Of a DNA stretch of 64,000 nucleotides, positions 1 through 11,890 are shown piece by piece. How positions within the stretch are numbered: the first letter of the stretch is position 1; each line of letters starts with the position of its first letter. Location: contig PVNU02001548.1 of the NCBI GenBank assembly GCA_003013855.2, positions 3,906,001 through 3,970,000 of the forward strand, written 5' to 3'. The position numbers and the translations under genes were made by a program. The notes beneath the pieces are model-generated. The model did not search any database, was not told where the DNA came from, and saw only the letters and a program-made list of their open reading frames with translations. The DNA is from Liriodendron chinense. Its lineage: Eukaryota > Streptophyta > Magnoliopsida > Magnoliales > Magnoliaceae.

Positions 1-1552
1 GATCATTAGGCATTGAGACCTTCATTGGGTCAGATTTTTCAATAATTTTACCACTTCTAAGAGTGGTGATGGCCTTAGCATGTTCCATGTGTTGGTTAGA
101 GGAACTAGGCATGCTTATTTCGCATTGTGATTTCGGATTTGGTATGGGTTGGGCTGGAAAAATTCTTTCCCTTGCGTTTAAGCGAGCCTTAATTTCCTCC
201 ACTGAATTTTTAAGCTCAAGCATTATCGTATGGTTGGATTGATTTATTTGAGCTTGACCTTCCATGAATGCTTTCAATGTATCCTTTATAGGCATTTGAG
301 GTGGGGCCATAGGAAATTGCATTGGGGGCCCCTTTTGAGGATTACTTTGGTTGGTTCCATTTGCCCAATTGAAGTTAGGGTTGTTTCTCCAACTAGAATT
401 GTTCGTGTTTGGATTTGGAGTACTAAAAGGTCGTTGATAACTATTCAAAGCATTCGATTGTTCATATAAAAGTTCTCGAAACGCATAAATTGTAGGACAA
501 TCCGGTGTTTGATGTACATTGGAAGCACAAATACCACAACTAGTTTCAACAGTCCCCCTTTGTTGGGTTGTGTCCACTTTCTTTAGTTCCATTTCTTCAA
601 CCTTTCGTGTGAGATTAGCCACTCTAGAACCTAGATCATCTCTCTCATTTAAAACATAAATTTCTCTATTTTCCTTGGCTTGGGGTTGTTTTGAACTTGT
701 CGGCTTAGATGTATCCCATGCTTGTGTATTTTCAGCCAACATGTCAAAATAATCCTAAACTTCCTCCGTTTCCTTGTTCATGAACTCCCCATTGCACATC
801 ATCTCCACAAATTGGCGCATAGTTGAGTTTAATCCATCATAGAAGAAACTAATCAACCTCCACCGTTCATATCCATGTTGTGGGCATGCGTTTAAAAGCT
901 CATTATACCTTTCCCAACATTGGAAAAAGGTTTTATCTTCTTTTTGGGCGAAGTTCATTATGGCCCTTCTTCGTGCATTGGTGCGCTGATTCGGGAAGAA
1001 TTTTTTAAGAAACTCCCGAGTCATCTCAGCCCATGTCCCAATAGACCTTGGCCTTAAGGAATGTAGCCATGATTTGGCATTCTCTTTCAAGGAGAAAGGG
1101 AATAATTTAAGTTTTATAGTATCCTTGGTTACATTGTCATAGTTTATTGTGGCGATAACCTCTTTAAACTCTTTAATGTGTAGATAAGCACTTTCAGAGT
1201 CGAGCCCATGGAATCTAGGAAGAAGTTGGATCAACCCCAGTTTAAAATCAATATTTCCCACATTGTGAGGGAAAACTATACAAGAGGGAGTACTCGTCCT
1301 AGCTGGTTGTAAATAGTCACGTAAAGTTCTAGGTTGAGGTACATCCCCTACTTCATTCTCATCCAATTCAGTAAAGTTTTGGGCTTGATTTTGATGTTGA
1401 TTAGCCCCTTGATTTGGTTGATTTTCAGCCATCTCCCTAGTAATTTTAGGAAAATTTTGACGTTTTCTAGCGCGAGGTTCTCTATCAATCCCTTCAACAA
1501 TTACTCTGTCACGAATGAGTCGGTTATTAGATCCCCGAGTCCAATGTGGCAT
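1..1552 (-). pseudogene. gag: Athila-type retrotransposon gag, broken and cut by window edge
   Basis: Capsid-like Gag of a Ty3/gypsy Athila-lineage element, read right to left. From the Met at 1552 the frame is open for 265 codons and holds the Retrotrans_gag region, with motifs such as FPFSLKENAKSWLHSL, TREFLKKFFP and RQFVEMMCNGEF. A TAG at 755-757 stops it. Beyond the stop the same frame resumes with DYFDMLAEN and later a CCHC zinc knuckle of form CX2CX4HX4C (around 500-545), then continues to position 1. Close to the Gag at 12937-14739 but clearly diverged (roughly 70 percent by eye), so not a recent copy of it. The upstream leader and primer site at 2155-2172 fix the orientation. Non-functional because of the stop codon. 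Confidence 0.88.
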
Positions 1553-2154
1553 GCAACTCCTAAAAGAATGAAATAAAAAGAATTCTTCCTTCCTTTACTC
1601 CTCTCTAAGACCGAAGCACAAGGTGTCTTGCAATGGCTGATCCAGAAGCAAGGATAGAGACCGATTTCTCCTGGTCAATAGGGGTTCAGAGAACTCCCCA
1701 CCCACTCTTTGAGTCTTTTGAGAAAAGTGCAGAAAAAGAAGAAAGAGGAATAGATTTGAGAAGAGAAATCTCTGAGCACAAGGTGATCCAAGACGGCAGA
1801 GCCGACCAATAGGAATCAAGGACCGCACAAGGCCAACCTATCAGAGATCTAAGAGGAGTCTCCACCCACTCTACAAGAGATGAATATGGTAGGAATGAGT
1901 AGGAGAAGAAGAAGAGTAAGGTTAGAAGGATAAAACCTGATTTGAGAACTTAAGATGCCTACTTCTTCTTCAACTTCCTAAAAATCCCTGAATTGTAGAT
2001 TTATGTTGAAATCCTGCAAAATCAAAACAAAGTAAGTTAGTATTGTGATTTTAGAAGAAAACCTACCCTAGAAAGCAAAACAAATCCTAAATTTATCTTA
2101 ACACAATCTCAACTAAAAGTTATCTCAGCAAATTCTAAAAATACCGAATAGAAA
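1553..2154 (-). other. Untranslated leader of the left Athila element
   Basis: Spacer between the primer binding site and gag. The short open frames here (for example near 1595-1828) have no recognisable domain and fit no gag extension. Leaders of this length are usual in Athila elements. Confidence 0.55.
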
Positions 2155-2172
2155 TCCCCGGCAGCGGCGCCA
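2155..2172 (-). promoter_or_regulatory. Primer binding site, tRNA-Asp type
   Basis: On the minus strand this reads TGGCGCCGCTGCCGGGG, the sequence typical of Athila/Tat elements and complementary to the 3' end of tRNA-Asp. It lies six bases from the LTR edge at 2179. A near-identical site is found at 14968-14984 in the second element. Confidence 0.8.
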
Positions 2173-3057
2173 AAAACTTATTCACTCCCCAAGTGTGGGG
2201 TTGTAAAGTAGTAATAATTCGGAAAGACCGAGTATCGTTCCCACAGAGATTTATGAATGGGTATTCTCAGATTTTGTCTAAAACAACTTGTAATTAAGAT
2301 CCTATTAAAAACTAAAGCTGGAAAATAGTGATTTGGGTTTAAATAGTGAATGTGTAAGGTAATTTCAATATAAAAAGGCACTAGAGCGCCAAGGATCCAC
2401 TTTTGATAAGTTTCAATGCATCAACACAACTAGATCTCACATAACTCAATCGGAATCGAATTCATATCTCTATCCGATCAGAATATAGAGCGGTTCTGTC
2501 ACGCCCTGAAATCTGAGACTCGAGTACAACAACTCAAGGCCCGAGTTTCAGAGTGCGAATTTAATCCAAATATAACATTTAGAGAAATTTCATTCCATAT
2601 ACCACTATACTACCAAACTAAAATACTTTATTAATCATAACTTAAATCTCAAATGGAAATTTAAATCAAACAACTACATCTACTCTGCAAAACATTTAAA
2701 TCTACTAAAGTCTGTTCTAATCATCTTCCAAAAGAAATAAATTTAACACCTAAGCTAGGATAAGTCTTCTAATAAAAATAGTCGTCCACATATTCTGCTT
2801 CAGCCGCTCCTCCTTCCTCCTGATATCCTGCAGGAACTGTGGTGATTTTGGTGAGCTAAAGCCCAGTGAGGTTATTTCCATCACAGGTAATATTCCAGTT
2901 AATAAGATATTATATGTAAAATATCGACAGCTAGAATTGTATGAATATACAAGGATAAGGTGAGGGTTAACACACTTTATATTTTATTATGAATGGAACA
3001 TGATTATCATGATGTCATGTATGTTATGATACGTGTGAGAGCAACAAACGTTTAGGA

Positions 3058-3303
3058 ACTCGCTGCCACTGAACATTAGGAACCTATCGCAAATCATCCA
3101 TGCTCACCTAACCGGTACAGCGAGGCGGCAACTCAACCATGTACGCCAGTGGACAAATCAACCATGTATCACTGATCCAACCGAGCAAATCTACCATGCT
3201 CAATAAGTGAAACGACCAGAACTCGCCGCCACTGAACATTAGGAACCTGTCGCAAATCAACCATGCTCACCTAACCGGTACAGCGAGGCGGTAAATCAAC
3301 CAT
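3058..3303. repeat. Diverged tandem duplication, 163-bp period, inside solo LTR
   Basis: The block starting CGCTGCCACTGAACATT at 3061 recurs as CGCCGCCACTGAACATT at 3224. Both copies continue through the GAACCT-TCGCAAATC and CAGCGAGGCGG segments to CAACCATG near 3140 and 3303. The spacer between them also repeats CAACCATG-type words. Confidence 0.8.
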
Positions 3304-3922
3304 GCATTCCAGGAGTCAAATCAACCATGCTCCTATTCTGTCGTTGTATATAAATGTATGGACATGTTATGAGTTTATGGAAGCATTCATCAAGCACATA
3401 ATGCAATTCAACATTCAATCATACTATGCATGCATTATCTTTATTCAGGTAATTTCTCTTCTAACCCTAGTTTGTTATAAATCATGGGAAAATAGATCAG
3501 AAGGATGACGTATAAGCTTTCAGCGTTTTGACGATTAACTAATATTATTCTAAAGATGATGTCTTGTACGTAATCTAGACCTAAGTTAAGTTAGTCTAAA
3601 ATTTTGATGTGTGACTAGGAAAGAAGATTTGAGAAAATAGAATCAACAAGGAGGAATGATTGAGAGATGGAATTTAAAATAAATTCAAGAGATAGATCCC
3701 TTCCTTAGGATCCATACCATGCACCAATATACAAACCTAAGCCTAGTTAGAAAAATATTGAGAGATAGATCTATCCTTAAGATCTATGATAGAGAAAAAT
3801 AAGTGTAGGGAATGAAGAATCAACCAGAAACTTTCTGAGATGAATCACTCACCTGGTAGGTCCTAAGCCCAAATCGAGTCGGAGTCGGCTCACTGAGTCG
3901 ACTCGGTTGGCGATCCTTCCTC

Positions 3923-4087
3923 TTATTTCTTTCTTTCTCCTTTCCTTCTTCTTTCTTCTTTCTTCTTTCTTTCTTTCTTCTTCTTCCTTGCTGGAGGATT
4001 CTTCCAGCAATAGGGGCAGCAACAGTGGGTGGGTACCCCACTGATGAGAAGCCACACGGCTGCCCTCTCTCTCCTCTTTCTATCCAA

Positions 4088-4121
<34 letters not shown>

Positions 4122-4330
4122 TCTTCTTCTTTTTCCTTCTTCCTTTCTCTCTTTCTTCTTTTCCTTCTTCTTCTTCTTTCTTGACTGGGATGCTGCCCCA
4201 GCAAGAGCAGCAACAGCAGCAACGTGAAGCTGCTCTCTCAGTCTCTCTCTCTACCCTCACACTCCCTCTCTCTATCCGAACGGCTCTCTCTCCCTAACGT
4301 ATCGCTCTCTCTCTCTCTCTCTCACTCTCT
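3923..4330. repeat. Pyrimidine-rich low-complexity tract
   Basis: Runs of TTC, TTTC and CT, including a (CT)n stretch around 4088-4118 and another near 4300-4330. Overlapping open frames on both strands here are Arg/Glu/Lys- or Ser/Leu/Phe-rich artefacts of the simple repeat. Confidence 0.85.
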
Positions 4331-6053
4331 TTGACATTTTCTAAAGAGAGAAAGTGATGAGAATGGCTTTTATAGCCGAGCACAGCAAAAAAAAAAAAAA
4401 GCACGGTCGCATGTGTAACCGGTTTGAGCTTCCGATTCTAAGAGGGACTTGGATTCCCCTTTCTTACAACTTATGCCACATGGGAATCGTTGAAAGGGTA
4501 TGTGGGGTCCACACGACTCTAGTGAAGCAAATCTTGATCGTTCATGTAGTGAAAAGACCCGGATCTTGGCGATCTAAGTCCGAAACGATTGAAAACAATG
4601 GTTCCACGTATGCTGAACGAGTATCGTTATAGAATGATTTCTGGTATACAAGGTCGTACGGTCGAGGTAAATTGAATGGACGGTGTGGATCAAACCATGG
4701 GGCCCATCATGATGATCCAATGGGGTCCCACTATTGACAGCGTGCGGACGCTGTAACAATGTCCGCTGTTTTCGTCGAGTGAAGAAGAAGTCTTTTTAAA
4801 AGACTTGTTACGTGCGTCCGCACGTATACACAAATTTTGTGTTCCACTTTCATGTGGGGCCCACTTGCAATAGTTAAAGGTCATTACCTCCGTTCAAATG
4901 GTGGATGACACGAATTTAGTCGCCCATGAGAAAAATGAGGCAGATCTAAGTTAAGGCGGCCCACTTATGGCCGATTTCTGATTAGGGTACTTGTAGGATG
5001 ATCGGAGAGTTGAAATTTGACATGTATGGTTAGATCGTGTCCTAGAACTAGTATATAAAGTTTTGTACGAGAATGATCGCTAGAAATCATGATACTTGCA
5101 AATGGTCCTATAACTTAAGTTTAACTAATGGTACTTCATAATACTTATAGATTTATGAGTTTTGCGAAGTCTGACACTTCCACGCTATTCTAGGGTTCAT
5201 GTTGAGCGATTTTAATGAAGGGACCATACTATAATTCCTTACGGATTGTTCGATATTAATTTATCAATATTTAAGTTATTAATTTCTTAATTAATTATTC
5301 AAATTGCTAATTAAATTATTTTCGAAATCTAAAGTCAATAAAAATCATTATTTAACTATTGTAAAACTAGGGTTGTTACAGGTTCAATCAACAATTATCT
5401 AAAACAATTGCTCATTCATTGATTCGATTCCCATAACAATGCTCAGGCTTTGGGCACACTCAATTGTGTAGGCCAAGCCTCTTTCCAATCTAGTTGAGAT
5501 TCACAACCATAGCTTTCATCAAATCGTGTCACTAGACTTGATTACAACTAATGATTAGAACTCTAATTAAATCAAAATTAATCAACAAACAGCTATTTCA
5601 GATTATAACAAAAGATAAGAACTTAGTTGAATGAGTTCCCACATGAAAATCAGGCCATTGTACACAAGGTAATCAAAGGGTCTACCATGCCTGGAGTCGA
5701 TGGTAGTTCTTGATGCGCTGGGTGAATTTCTTAATGCGCTAAGGGTCAGTGCGTCCTGAAATTCAGTTTGTAAAATCGTCTGAATTTCTTAATGCGCTGA
5801 GGGCAGTGCGTCCTGAAATTCACTTTGTAAAATTACTGAATTTCATGATGCACTGGCAATGAATTTTCTGATGCGCCGACGTACTTATTTGTGATTATCT
5901 TGCAAAAATGATGGTTTGTGGGGCCCGCTTTGCGATGGATGTCGATGCATTGTCTCTATTTCTTCATGATTGAACTTACCCTCCCAAATTTGGAGGGTTC
6001 TGATCATGATGATGAAAGTGCGGTTTCACCGCTTGTAGAGATACTCGGAGATA

Positions 6054-7917
6054 TGTCTAAGGACCTAGAGGGGGGAATATGGACCTTTTGAAATTCTTTT
6101 TGCCTACTTATGCAATTCAACAAGTTTAAGCTAGGTAAGCAAGAACACTTCGGCTTCCAAGCCTAGGTGGGTCCAATCACAAGACTAGCAAGGGTAAAGC
6201 AAAAAGTAATCCTAGTCTAAGCATGCATAGGTACATAAATGAATCAAATAATCAAGCTCCTAACCTATGCATCTTGTGTAGACTTATGAGAGTGGATCAA
6301 TGAGCTCAAGTCTACACAAGTTGTGAAGGTACATCTTGTGTGTGGATGCCTAAAAAGTGCCTAGCATGCATTCCTATCAAGCATTCATAATTAAGCAATT
6401 AAACTAACAATGCAAAGATATCAATGCTCAATTCAATCACAAACACAAGCATGTATAGTGGTTCCACTACTTGTCTACTCCACTCCCGGTTCAAGTACTC
6501 AACCCCTTTGAGCACACCGGCATTCACTATCGGAGGTTTTAAATGAGGTTCACCTCTCAACCTTTACACACGGAGGTTTTATCGGTTCACCTCTCAACCG
6601 TCACTGGAGTTTTGGACCAAGGGCTAACTCTCAACCCAAACGGAGTTTTGGACAAGGGCTAACTCTCAACCCGAATCACGTTTGCTCCTGTGTCGGAGGC
6701 TCCCCTTGGAGACTTAGTTTAGGCCCGGCTGACGGGCTAAGGAACGACTAACGTCCCTAGGTCGAGTTCGAAAAACAAACTCTAAAATGGACTCTCAAAT
6801 AAGACAACCTACTTGTCGGATGAGCCCCTTGTTTAGCGCCGAATTGGGTTGCTTGATCTCAGCTCTCCCGTGCTTCAATCAGCTTCCCTTTGCTCCCTCG
6901 ATCGTGTCGCCGTTGCGTCGCCAATGCCTCAGCCACATTCGATCAAACACCTTGCATGCGATGCCTTGAAATGCCCAAGGTGCTAGGAGTATGGTTGAAT
7001 CTCCTACATGGGATATGAAGGTTGTTCTAACTAGGAGATTCACCTAGAGGTTCTTCTAGAGGTCTAGGAGAAGGGATATACCTATATGGAATGGTGTCTC
7101 ACCTCTAGATTTGAGAGAGGAATCAAGTCATCTCTTGATTGCATTTGAATGCCCACACTTGTGTTTGAAACACAAGGGATATGACTTGAAATCCTCCTCT
7201 TTGAGGCCCCAAATGATGTACAAGATGAGTGAGAAATGGGCTCTCTAAAAACCTCCTCATATGCCCAAGAATGGAGCTCTTTATGTAGGAAAAGAGAGCC
7301 CCAACGGTCATAAAACGGGCATAAAACGGTCATAAAACGACCTGTCCCGACCGGTCACGACCGGTCGGAGTCCCCTGCTGAAGAACCTCAAGTGCACAGG
7401 CCACATATATGGGCCGACCGGTCATGACCGGTCGGCGTCCCTTGCTGGACATGTGGACATGCCAGGCCGACCGGTCTTGCTGGCCTCCCTGATTTGTGAG
7501 GGCCGACCGGTCTTGACCGGTCGGCTGGCCATTGAGCATGCAGCAGGGCTGCTGGCCGACTGGTCATGACCGGTCGGACCAGCCTGGTTCCCCCTATGCA
7601 TAAAGCTGAACTCCACTCTCTCCAGCATGTTCATTTAGTCCTAGGTTAGGGTGATCAAATGGGACACCTAGGGCTTATCTATGATGCCTAAATGGTTCTA
7701 AATATGGTCAAGGTCATCAAAGATACAAAGGGGTTGGGTTTTGGTCAAGGTTAAGGCACCAAGGCATCACTTTTACCTGAATCTTCTCCCTTGATGCGGC
7801 TGGACGTCTTGAGTCTTGAGTCTTCGTCTTCATTGGGCTCAACCGACACAAGACTCACTGCTGTAAGTGATTGACAAACAAGGTGCACTAGTATGCCACG
7901 GAAAAAGTGCACTAACA
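6054..7917. mobile_element. LTR-like insertion (approximate limits) in the Athila LTR
   Basis: Begins near TGTCTAAGGACCTAGAGG, a phrase I recall from plant Copia LTR ends, and ends GTGCACTAACA (TG...CA). It interrupts the Athila LTR, whose terminal sequence resumes after 7917. There is no convincing coding region. A perfect target duplication was not found: the flanks AGATA (6049-6053) and AGATG (7917-7921) match at four of five positions only with a one-base shift. It carries a cluster of GACCGGTC palindromes at 7338-7580. Confidence 0.5.
7338..7580. repeat. Cluster of GACCGGTC palindromes
   Basis: Four groups of paired CGACCGGTC-type palindromes, typically spaced by 2-4 bases (as in GACCGGTCACGACCGGTCGG), within an otherwise AT-rich LTR-like insertion. 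Similar clusters occur at 15900-16130, 19080-19165 and 30225-30410. Confidence 0.8.
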
Positions 7918-8133
7918 GATGAATGGTAGGGCCCACCACTGGCTCAATTTTCTATTTTTTGGCCAAGTCTGATGTGTGTGGTGAATTCTGTTGAATTTGC
8001 TGACGCAATGCTCCTAAACCCAGTGATGGGGCGGATTGTATACTTGTAACCCCTGTTTTAAGGATCCAGACTTTTGGGACCCCAACAATGTGATGTAATG
8101 GGCTATGCAATGTATAAATTTGGAAGCTCAACA

Positions 8134-9436
8134 CACCCCCTAACCAGCTTTTTACTAGTCCCGAGCAAAACATGCGTGAAACAAGTTCGAACCTCCAAAA
8201 CCTAACTCTCCTTTAGAAACTATTTTCTATCCATTCCAAGACATACAAGCATAAAATTTGGAGAAATTAGGTGATAGAAGTTGAAACCTTAAACCCTCAA
8301 AGCATAATAAGTGTCTACATGAAATTCTCGCTGATTGATTGATAAATAGAAGAACTCGAACAACTTCAACTTAGTGTGCATAGTGAAATTTCATCTTATG
8401 AGTTTCTGGGTTTATCTTCTTCATAGATCAACTAAACTATAGATCTCAAGGTGTATAGAGCAACAACAAGCCTATGACAGGAATTTGTCTTACCGTCCTT
8501 CCGACGTCTTTCACACTACGTCCCATTTCCGGCTTTGGTTACGGGTAGACCATCCCCCGGTTGGTAATAGGTAGCCCTTTTCGAAATTTTCCATCATTCC
8601 CAATTTCATCCTTCCTTTTCCTTTTTCTTTTAAATCAGATATGATTTTTAAAAATCCATATCTTTCGTTATTTTCCCATGGACAAGGATGGACAAAGTAC
8701 CCCGGCTTGGTTTTTCAACATCTTTAAATCAAAGTCTAGCTAATCCACAAATCGCATAATCCTTTCAACCCATTAGAATCATGTAATGTGAACTAGGTGT
8801 AAAGGTGTTCAAATGTTCTATCAATCACAACAATAGGGGAATTCACATATAAAACCATTATGTTAGGAGAAATTTAAGACTTACAACATCACACACTTCG
8901 TCTCTCCTCTTCTTATACTCATATCATCTCGAATGCATAGAAATAAGGTTTTCTAAAAGAGTTTTGAAATTTTAGAAAATTCGAAAAAAAATTCGTATAT
9001 AAGGCTCGAAATGTTGCAACATGCTAGATGAGGAAGCTCATCTCACCCCCAACCAAATCTTGCATTGTCCTCAATGTAAAAAGATATGCGATGAGCATGA
9101 TCATGAGAGCAATGGTGAAATATAAGAGAGTGAGAACAATAATATCGGAGAGAGTCAATCATGGAAGGCTGAAACTCCAATAACTAAACGACTAAACAAG
9201 CAAAACTAAAATGACTAAACCTACCTATGCTATACCTCTGTCAGATTAGGAGATCAATCATCCTGATACACAGGATCATTCAGAGTGATGGACATGTCCT
9301 CTGAATCAAATTTCTCAACAAATGGTTTAAGGCGTTGTCCATTAATTTTAAAACAATTACCATTCGCTGTATTCTCAATCTCAAAAGCCCAATGAGAAAA
9401 AACTTCTTTGACAATATATGGGCCGGTCCATCGAGA
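8134..9436 (-). other. 3' non-coding region and polypurine tracts of the right Athila element
   Basis: Adjacent to the LTR, the minus strand reads GCTCGGGACTAGTAAAAAG then GGTTAGGGGGTG, a phrase typical of the Athila 3' end with its polypurine tract (8134-8141). A second tract, GGTTGGGGGTGAG preceded by ATTGAGGACAATGCA, lies at about 9043-9085. Many Athila elements carry an env-like gene here. I see no ORF that supports one, so it is absent or fully decayed. Confidence 0.7.
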
Positions 9437-11065
9437 TCATAATTTTTTCAGAAAAAGATGAAGTCGGGAATTATACAAGAGCACTTTCTGTCCTTCATGG
9501 AAAGATTTCCTGAAGATGTGCTTATCATGAAAGGCATTCATCTTACTCTTATAGATTCTCGAGTTCTCATATGCATCGTTTCGGATCTCATCAAGCTCAT
9601 TTAATTGAAGTTTGCGAAGCGAGCTAGCCTTGTCTATGTCAAAATTTAAAGCCCGAATTGCCCAATAGGCTTTGTGTTCTATCTCCACAGGCAAGTGGCA
9701 AGCTTTCCCATAGACAAGTCTATAAGAGGACATTCCAATGGGTGTCTTGTAAGTGGTACGGTGAGCCCAAAGTGCATCATCTAATCTTAGGGACCAATCC
9801 TTGCGATCCGGCCTCACAAACTTTTCCAAAATCTGTTTGATTTCCCTATTAGAGATTTCAGCTTGCCCACTTGTCTGTGGGTGGTATGGGGTACTCACTT
9901 TATGCCTAATACCGTATTTCTTCATTAAAGCTTCAAAAGGTCTGTTGCAAAAGTGAGAACCACCATCACTAATGATGGCTCGAGGTGTCCCAAATCTAGA
10001 AAGTATGTTTTCTTTGAGGAACTTAAGAACCGTACGATGATCGTTGGTTCTACATGGGATAGCCTCTATCCATTTAAACACATAGTCTACGGCAAGCAAA
10101 ATATAGACATGTTCAAAAAATGAAGGGAATGGTCCCATGAAATCGATGCCCCAACAGTCAAAGACTTCAAGATGTTGAATTAGAGTGAGAGGCATCATAT
10201 TTCGACGGGATAATCCTCCTAACTTTTGGCAACGCTCACATGCTTTGCAAAACTCGTGGGTGTCCTTAAATAGCGTTGGCCAATAAAAATCACACTGCAG
10301 AATTTTTGCAGTGGTTTTCTTGGCGGAAAAATGACCCCCACATGCTTGATCATGACAAAAGGAGATGACAGAATTATGTTCATCATCAGGGACACATCTC
10401 CTTATAATTTGGTCTGGGCAATATTTAAACAATAAAGGTTCATCCCAGAAAAATCTGCGCACTTCCCTTAAAAATTTACGTTTATCCTGCGCAGTCCAAT
10501 GAATCGGCATTGCACCTGTGGATAGATAATTAGCTATGTCAACGTACCATGGTGGATGCATAGCAACAAAGAGTTGCTCATCAGGGAATGAGTCTTCAAT
10601 AGGTGACTCGTCAATGGAATTAGGTAGGACTAGGCGAGATAGATGATCCGCCACCACATTTTCTACCCCCTTCTTGTCCTTGATCTCCAAATCAAATTCT
10701 TGAAGGAGTAGGATCCATTTAAGCAAGCGGGGTTTGGCATCCTTCTTAGAAAGAAGGTGTTTTAGCGCCGCATGATCTGTGTAAACGATGAACTTGGATC
10801 CTATTAAGTAAGGCCTGAATTTGTCCAAGGCAAAGATGACGGTTATGAGTTCTTTCTCCGTAGTCGAATAATTAACTTGGGCGGGATTCAAGGTTCTACT
10901 TGCGTAGTAGATAACATGGGGCTTCTTGTCCTTCTTTTGGCCTAACACCACCCCAATAGCATAATCGCTCACGTCGCACATCAACTCAAAAGGTATGGAC
11001 CAATCCGGTGGTTACATGATGGGAGCGGTTGTCAACATGTCTTTTAGCTTTGAAAAATCTACTTA
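9437..11065 (-). pseudogene. pol: Athila pol: RNase H and integrase
   Basis: The largest open frame of the element (9437-10984, 515 codons). The N-terminal part is RNase H (CDVSDYAIGVVLGQ, STTEKELITVIFALDKF, TDHAALKHLL, ending VADHLSRL). Integrase follows with an HHCC zinc finger (HDQACGGHFSAKKT then CKACERC). Its core carries the three catalytic acids: D in DFMGPFPSF, D in IISDGGSHF, and E in TSGQAEISNREIKQIL. This family hydrolyses RNA in RNA-DNA hybrids and inserts cDNA. The frame continues upstream in phase but is cut by stops near 11017 and at 11063-11065, so it cannot be translated with RT. It also stops shortly after the integrase C-terminal region. Confidence 0.93.
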
Positions 11066-11890
11066 ACATTCAACACTCCACTCAAATTGGTTCTCCTTTT
11101 GTAAAAGGTTATATAAAGGCCTTGAGATATGGATAAAATCCTTTATGAATCTTCTATAGAAACCGGCGTGTCCAAGGAAGGACCGTACATCGCGTACGCT
11201 TTTGGGTGGTGGTAGATTGGAAATTATGTCAATTTTTACCCTGTCTACCTCTATTCCATTGGACGAGATGATATGTCCAAGGACTATTCCTCTTTGTACC
11301 ATGAAATGACACTTTTCCTAGTTTAAAACGAGGTTCTTCTCCTCACACCTCATCAAGACCAACTTCAAGTGATTGAGGCACTTGTCAAACGTACAACCAA
11401 AAACAGAAAAGTCATCCATGAACACCTCGAGAAACTCACCCACCATGTCCGAGAAAATACTCAACATGCATCGTTGGAATGTGGCAGGTGCATTACATAG
11501 CCCGAATGGCATTCTTCGGTAAGCGAAGGTACCAAACGGGCATGTAAATGTGGTTTTCTCTTGGTCCTCTGGGGCTATCTCAATTTGGTTGTAGCCGGAG
11601 TAGCCATCTACGAAGCAATAATAGGAATGACCCACTAACCTCTCCAAAATTTGATCCATGAATGGGAGGGGGAAGTGGTCCTTCCTAATAACCGTGTTGA
11701 GCTTCCGATAATCAATGCACATACGCCAACCGGTGGTCACTCTAGTCAGTATAAACTCGTTGTTGGCATTTTCTATGACTGGTAATACCGATTTCTTGGG
11801 GACAACTTGGGTAGGACTCACCCATTGGCTATCCGAGATGAGGTAGATGATACCCACATCTAACAGCTTTAACACCCTCGGCTTTGACAA
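11063..11890 (-). pseudogene. pol: Athila pol: reverse transcriptase, broken
   Basis: RT domain, with the palm motif FMDDF (the Athila form of YxDD), WRMCIDYRKLN, FPLPFMDQILERL, GYSGYNQIEIAPEDQEKTTFTCPFGTF (motif positions spread over 11420-11720) and MPFGLCNAPATFQ. An in-frame TAG at 11318-11320 separates this from the thumb/connection part (GHIISSNGIEVD, RSFLGHAGFYRRFI, 11063-11302), which is in the same frame. At about 11870-11885 a one-base shift separates RT from the upstream frame (11829-12464). Enzymatically dead as it stands. Confidence 0.93.

Larger units (their letters stand above)
2497..5380 (-). mobile_element. Solo LTR, Del/Tekay-like Ty3/gypsy, with 5-bp target duplication
   Basis: A 2884-bp block beginning TGTCACGCCCTGAAAT and ending GGGTTGTTACA (TG...CA). 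It is flanked by perfect direct repeats GGTTC (2492-2496 and 5381-5385). The reverse complement begins TGTAACAACCC and ends CAGGGCGTGACA, as chromovirus Del/Tekay LTRs do, so it is placed on the minus strand. No gag or pol sequence lies inside, so it is a solo LTR left by LTR-LTR recombination. It contains a tandem duplication (3058-3303) and a long pyrimidine tract (3923-4330). Confidence 0.9.
2179..8133 (-). mobile_element. Athila LTR shared by two elements, interrupted by two insertions
   Basis: The left edge (TATTCACTC, 2179) abuts the tRNA-Asp primer site of the left element. The right edge (CTCAACA, 8133) abuts the polypurine tract of the element at 8134-14990. The right-hand 35 bases (about 8093-8125) are identical to the end of the LTR at 14991-16384, and the left end resembles 14991 onward at about two thirds identity. 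Removing insertions at 2497-5380 and roughly 6054-7917 leaves about 1.2 kb, close to the 1394 bp of the other LTR. One LTR thus serves as 3' LTR of one element and 5' LTR of the other. Confidence 0.7.

Noticed and set aside
3820..4297. Four overlapping open frames rich in Glu/Arg/Lys or Ser/Leu/Phe
   Set aside because: They are translations of a CT/GA-rich simple tract within a solo LTR.
7082..7634. Short minus-strand frames with repeated GRP/TGR text
   Set aside because: They read through GACCGGTC palindromes in an LTR-like insertion; no protein family.
8134..9436. Possible env-like gene of the Athila element
   Set aside because: No open frame or transmembrane/fusion-type features survive here.
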